From the NCBI RefSeq assembly GCF_019175385.1, contig NC_083338.1, forward strand, positions 88,991,777-89,055,776: a DNA stretch of 64,000 nt. The letters are read 5' to 3'. Position numbers and translations under genes: made by a program. Below are positions 60,103 to 64,000 of the stretch, one piece after another. Every line of letters starts with the position of its first letter. The stretch's first letter is position 1. The notes beneath the pieces are model-generated. The model did no database searches. It was given only the letters and a program-made list of their open reading frames with translations, and was not told the origin of the DNA. The DNA comes from Lycium barbarum (taxonomy: Eukaryota > Streptophyta > Magnoliopsida > Solanales > Solanaceae).

Positions 60103-63100
60103 TGTCACGACCCAACCCCGTAGGCCGTGACTTGTGCCCGAATTGGACACTCATATTTATCTGTTAACTCTAATAATTTATAATTAGCATGTCATGATCT
60201 CATTTGTATGTAAGAAGATAGTGAGTTATTTAGATTTGTCAAGTTCTGTATGCCTTAGTCATCCATCTCCCGAGGAGTTGCACTTATCAAACAACAACAT
60301 TTATATATATTCCTAAGCAAGCCGACAAGGCTGCCACGATATACAAAATACCAAACATACACACATATGCAAGCCGACAAGGCTGCCATTACGACTGGGT
60401 ACGCCCCAAACTTAAGTCAAAACATAAAACGCATCAACAACTGTAAACAGACCCATACCGATGTCCACAGACTTCAAAGAGTAACGACCGTATTATGTGG
60501 CGGGACAGGGCCCCGCCGTACCTAAATAAACACATATGGACACAACATAAGGAGGTTATACCACAAGCTAGCTCCGGAATAAAGGAGCAGTCCAAAATAG
60601 CTGAAAGATGATCTAAGCTGGCGGATCTCCAAAGCGAGCGTCTGTACCTGCGGGCATGAACGCAGCCCCCCGAAGGAAGGGGGTCAGTACGGAATATGTA
60701 CTGAATATGTAAAGCTTGAAACATAGTATAGACTTATATTGAGACACGGTACATAGGATGCATTGCAACAACAGAATTTCATAAAACTTGCCTTTGAACA
60801 TATTTCATCTGTATCATTCTCATATCATTGCTATTATAGAGTTTTGTAGTCAAAGCTGCATAATCATTCTGTATAAAACATACATGACGTGTCCCGGCCC
60901 TTTTTATGAGGGACTCGGTAATTTAAAATCATAGCATCATAACATAAACATAGACGTGTCCCGGCCCTTTCCTGAGGGACTCGGTAATAAGGAATATGCC
61001 CTCCTGGCCACCATCATCTCCATATCATCATATCATCATATCATCACATCATCATATCATCATCATATATATATACATAACGTGTCCCGGCCCTCTAGTG
61101 AGGGGCTCGGTGATTAATATAATAAATGTGCGCACGAAAACGTACCCTGGCCCGGGACTCAGTGAAGGATATAGCGGTAAGCACGATCAGAATAATAAGC
61201 AACCACATATATGCAAATCATCTTTTTAGACTCAAGGGATAAGCAACTAACCCGCTCTAAGTGTCAAAATAATGTTCACCTTCAGTTCATTTCAAGTCTC
61301 ATAACAAACTATTACAAGAAACGTTTTAGACTTCATGTACATATGTCACTTTAATATGGTATAGCTTTTGGAAGTCAAGTATGTCTTTAGTTGTGCAATT
61401 CTTTAGGTATAGGAACTTTCATGCATCGTTCATTAGTCACTCATACTGTAGGTACATGACAATAACATTAGTGAAATATAGATTCATAAGCCATACATGA
61501 AACTAGAGAATAGAATTTACCCCAAAATTCATATCGTTTCATTCTTACGTCTAGGACATGCCAAAAGAAAGAAGGAATAGGCTTTACATACCTTTTGCGT
61601 TTAGTTGTATTCTAACTTGTACTTGCTTCCCAACAATACTTATCCTATATCAAGATGTGAAGAACTACAATTAGTCTACAAGGGAATTCAACACGTATTG
61701 TGACATTCACAACTCCTTTCTAACAATTAAACGACGTTTCGTTCGCATTTAACCCAACTAGCGTTACAAGCTAACATGGCTAGTCGTTCTTTCATATATT
61801 GATCAAAACTTGTTTAAGCATGACTTAGGGAACTTGGGCAGTCCCTACACCACCCAAAACAGTCTCATACACACGGCAACCCAACACACACATCATTTCC
61901 ATTCTTACTTAGCAATTTTCCAGTTTTAACTTGCAACAACACAACACTTTTCATGACTTTACTTTCATGAAATCTTGGAACTGTTTTAGCATCATCTTCA
62001 CTCTTACAACAGCCCACAATCAGTTCAGTTTTAACTTGAATCATGGCATTTTACATTCACTACACGTTTGCAACAAAAACCAACATTCAACACACACAAT
62101 TTCACTTCTAATCCCTAAAACTGTCCACGGTTTTTGGACTGCCCTTACCCCTCAACATAATTCGTTTCTTGAACACCTTAATTTACATATTCAACTTGCA
62201 TACAATACACTACAATGTCCACAACAACAACAATCAAATTATAGCCCAAAACAGTCCATGAATTCGTCCAAAACAGCCCCCTACCCGGTTTCATCACAAC
62301 TACTCCAACTTCATGATTTTCATTCGTTTATCCAACTACAATGCATTCAATTCATTTCCAATACATGTTCAACAAGATTAAGCATGACTTCATCAGAATC
62401 TTCAACACATGATTCATTTTAAATTCGAGCAAAAACAGTCCAATAGCCAACATGCAACATCACAACCAAACTCCCACAATCTTTGTTCATTTACATATGT
62501 TGATACATATTCAATTCACTAACAATACATGCACAATGAAATCAGTCATAAACTCACCTCACACACGGCTCACTCTCTACTTCAACTACAACCACAATCC
62601 AACAACAACATGCATGAACTATACATTCAAATCATCATGCAACACAAGAAACAACAAACATTCTTACCTTTCAATCTTGTGCTTCACTTGGCCGAATTTT
62701 CAACTCTATTGAGTGCTTCACTTTCTTGTTTCTCTTCAACAACTAATACACTTTCTTACACACTAGATGAGGGATAGTTTTGATGGAGAAAAACTGGAAT
62801 TTCTGGGCACAATATCACCCCACCCTCTCGGCTAGCTCTTAGCCGAGAGCACCTCTCTCTACTCTTTCTATCTCTAAATGTTTCTTGACTTGTGGTGATG
62901 AAAATTATGTTGTGAAGGTGTGGAGTGATCAGACTTTGTGTCAATATGTTCCCCTCATTGAGTTGGCCATGTGGATTACACTAAATTGGGTCAAGATTCT
63001 TTGACCAAAGCCTTACATGGCACGGCCAAACAAGGCATAAAGTGGACTGATTTTTTTTTGTCTTTCCAATCCCACTTTTTAATCCAATTATGGTTAGTTT

Positions 63101-63271
63101 CATCCCAATTTTCCATTACTAGTTTAATGCCACACGAAAGTTGTGGATAAATTGTGACTCGACACGAAACCGGAAGTTAAAATCTCTACTTCATATCTTA
63201 AGATAGTCTTGCCTTTAACTCGTCGCGCTTATTTTAAAGCGTCCCGACGTATGAAAATACGGGACATAACA
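60103..63271 (-). repeat. Element K 3' LTR (3169 bp)
   Basis: On + from TGTCACGACCCAACCCC to GGGACATAACA. Hairpin block at 60647-60709 (CCCCC/GGGGG form). Repeats of GTGTCCCGGCCC..GAGGGACTCGG at 60889-61117. The stretch 61900-62800 is AC-rich on + and yields long chance frames (163 and 86 codons) without homology that I recognise. Confidence 0.9.
60889..61117 (-). repeat. GTCCCGGCCC..GGGACTCGG repeats in LTR K
   Basis: Three good copies (60889-60920, 60954-60987, 61081-61112) and one degenerate copy near 61141-61165, irregularly spaced. Each can fold back through GTCCC/GGGAC. Confidence 0.8.
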
Positions 63272-63307
63272 TCCTCCCCCCCTTTAGAACATTCATCCTC
63301 GAATGTT
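63272..63307 (-). other. Element K polypurine tract and hairpin
   Basis: Minus strand AACATTCGAGGATGAATGTT (63288-63307), then AAAGGGGGGGAGGA to the LTR edge. Confidence 0.85.
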
Positions 63308-63394
63308 GATTTTTATCCCGTTAGGTTCTATAAGGGTTTTGGGAAGGGTTTCCTCTATTGCTAACATATAAATTGAGCAGACAATTTAACACAA

Positions 63395-64000
63395 TCAAGT
63401 AAAGGAGTTTAAATTACCTGCAAATGTGGAAAACACGTGAGGATATTTCTTTTTCATCTCCTCTTCAGCCTCCCAAGTCACCTCCTCCCTATTATTGTCC
63501 CGCCACAACACTTTAACCGACGCCACATCTTTTGTTCGTAACCTCCTGATTTGTCGATCAAGTATGGCAATAGGCTGCTCTTCGTATGATAGCTCCTCTG
63601 TTACCTGAATATCGTCTGTAGGGAACACCCTGGAAGGATCGCCTATATACTTCCGAAGCATGGACACATGGAAGACCGGATGTACTGCTGCCAAATCCGC
63701 TGGAAGGTCTAACTCGTAAGCAACTTGGCCTACCTTACGAATGACCTGATAAGGTCCAATGTACCTTGGGCTCAACTTCCCTTTCTTGCCGAACCTCATA
63801 ACACCCTTCATGGGTGACACTTTCAAGAACACCCAATCGCCAACCTGAAATTCCAAGTGTCGACGTCGATTATCCGCATACGCCTTCTGCCGACTCTGAG
63901 CTGCCAGTAATCTTTCCTGAATAAGTTTCACCTTATCGACAGCCTACAGAACCATATCTGGGCCTATCAGCTTAGCCTCGCCAACATCAAACCAGCCTAT
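63395..64000 (-). pseudogene. Element K integrase C-terminus and chromodomain (partial)
   Basis: 178-codon frame 63395-63931 with [47 protein letters not shown] and a chromodomain (VKVLWRDNNREEVTWEAEEE), ending GNLNSFT. A TAG at 63944-63946 (CAG in relatives) interrupts the same frame, which then continues to the window edge with IGWFDVGEAKLIGPDM. It is the best-kept chromodomain of the D/K type. Confidence 0.9.

Larger units (their letters stand above)
60103..64000 (-). mobile_element. Element K: Tekay-like chromovirus inserted in J, 5' part off the window
   Basis: Minus strand: integrase C-terminus and chromodomain (to 63395), polypurine tract and 3' LTR (63271 to 60103). GTTTA at 60098-60102 should recur at its right end. 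LTR and chromodomain group it with D and G. Confidence 0.9.

Noticed and set aside
60889..61117. CRISPR-like spaced repeats in LTR K
   Set aside because: Plant LTR context, few irregularly spaced and diverged units, no cas genes.
61931..62712. 163- and 86-codon frames in LTR K
   Set aside because: AC-rich stretch of an LTR with no recognisable domain; the strand is opposite to the element.

Overview
This 64 kb window is a stack of plant long-terminal-repeat (LTR) retrotransposons inserted into one another. I found no host protein gene, tRNA or rRNA. Nearly all coding remnants are Ty3/gypsy chromoviruses: Gag with a CCHC zinc knuckle, protease, reverse transcriptase (F-V/I-D-D box), RNase H, HHCC/DDE integrase and a C-terminal chromodomain. 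The primer-binding sites match initiator-Met tRNA and the LTRs are 2.4-3.2 kb long, which fits the Tekay/Del lineage. LTR termini of the TGTCACGACCC / TGTTATATCCCG type and the overall makeup suggest gene-poor heterochromatin of a Solanaceae plant. The host assignment is inference.

Layout. 1-2672: end of an LTR (E family) lying inside element A. 2673-7513: element A (+), 3' half of pol plus 3' LTR. 7514-52059: element C (-), the main receptor. Element B (-, 11293-21090) splits C's pol. C's 5' LTR is broken by element D (+, 24820-35655), solo LTR E (-, 35709-38206) and element F (+, 39394-51539). F has no coding capacity (LARD type), and each of its LTRs carries a solo LTR (H 41051-43460, G 46776-49924). 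52060-55018: unidentified flank, a Tat/Ogre-like LTR (-) with its polypurine tract, and a truncated C-type LTR (I). 55019-60102: element J (+), lacking gag. 60103-64000: element K (-), 3' LTR and pol 3' end, running off the window.

Six insertions (B, D, E, F, G, H) are bounded by exact 5-bp target duplications that rejoin the interrupted host element, so the order of events can be read: C first; then A, B, D, E and F into C; then the 1-2672 LTR into A and G and H into F; separately K into J. All pol genes are decayed, mostly by C-to-T type nonsense changes. The longest open frame is a 977-codon pol in B, whose integrase has lost two of its three catalytic acids.

Beyond standard annotation, three structural signals recur across LTR families: a block of about 62 bp able to form three consecutive small hairpins, with compensatory changes between families; arrays of TACGGACCGTA-type palindromes near the 5' end of A/B/C/H/I/J LTRs; and an AACATTCG/CGAATGTT hairpin just before the polypurine tract.
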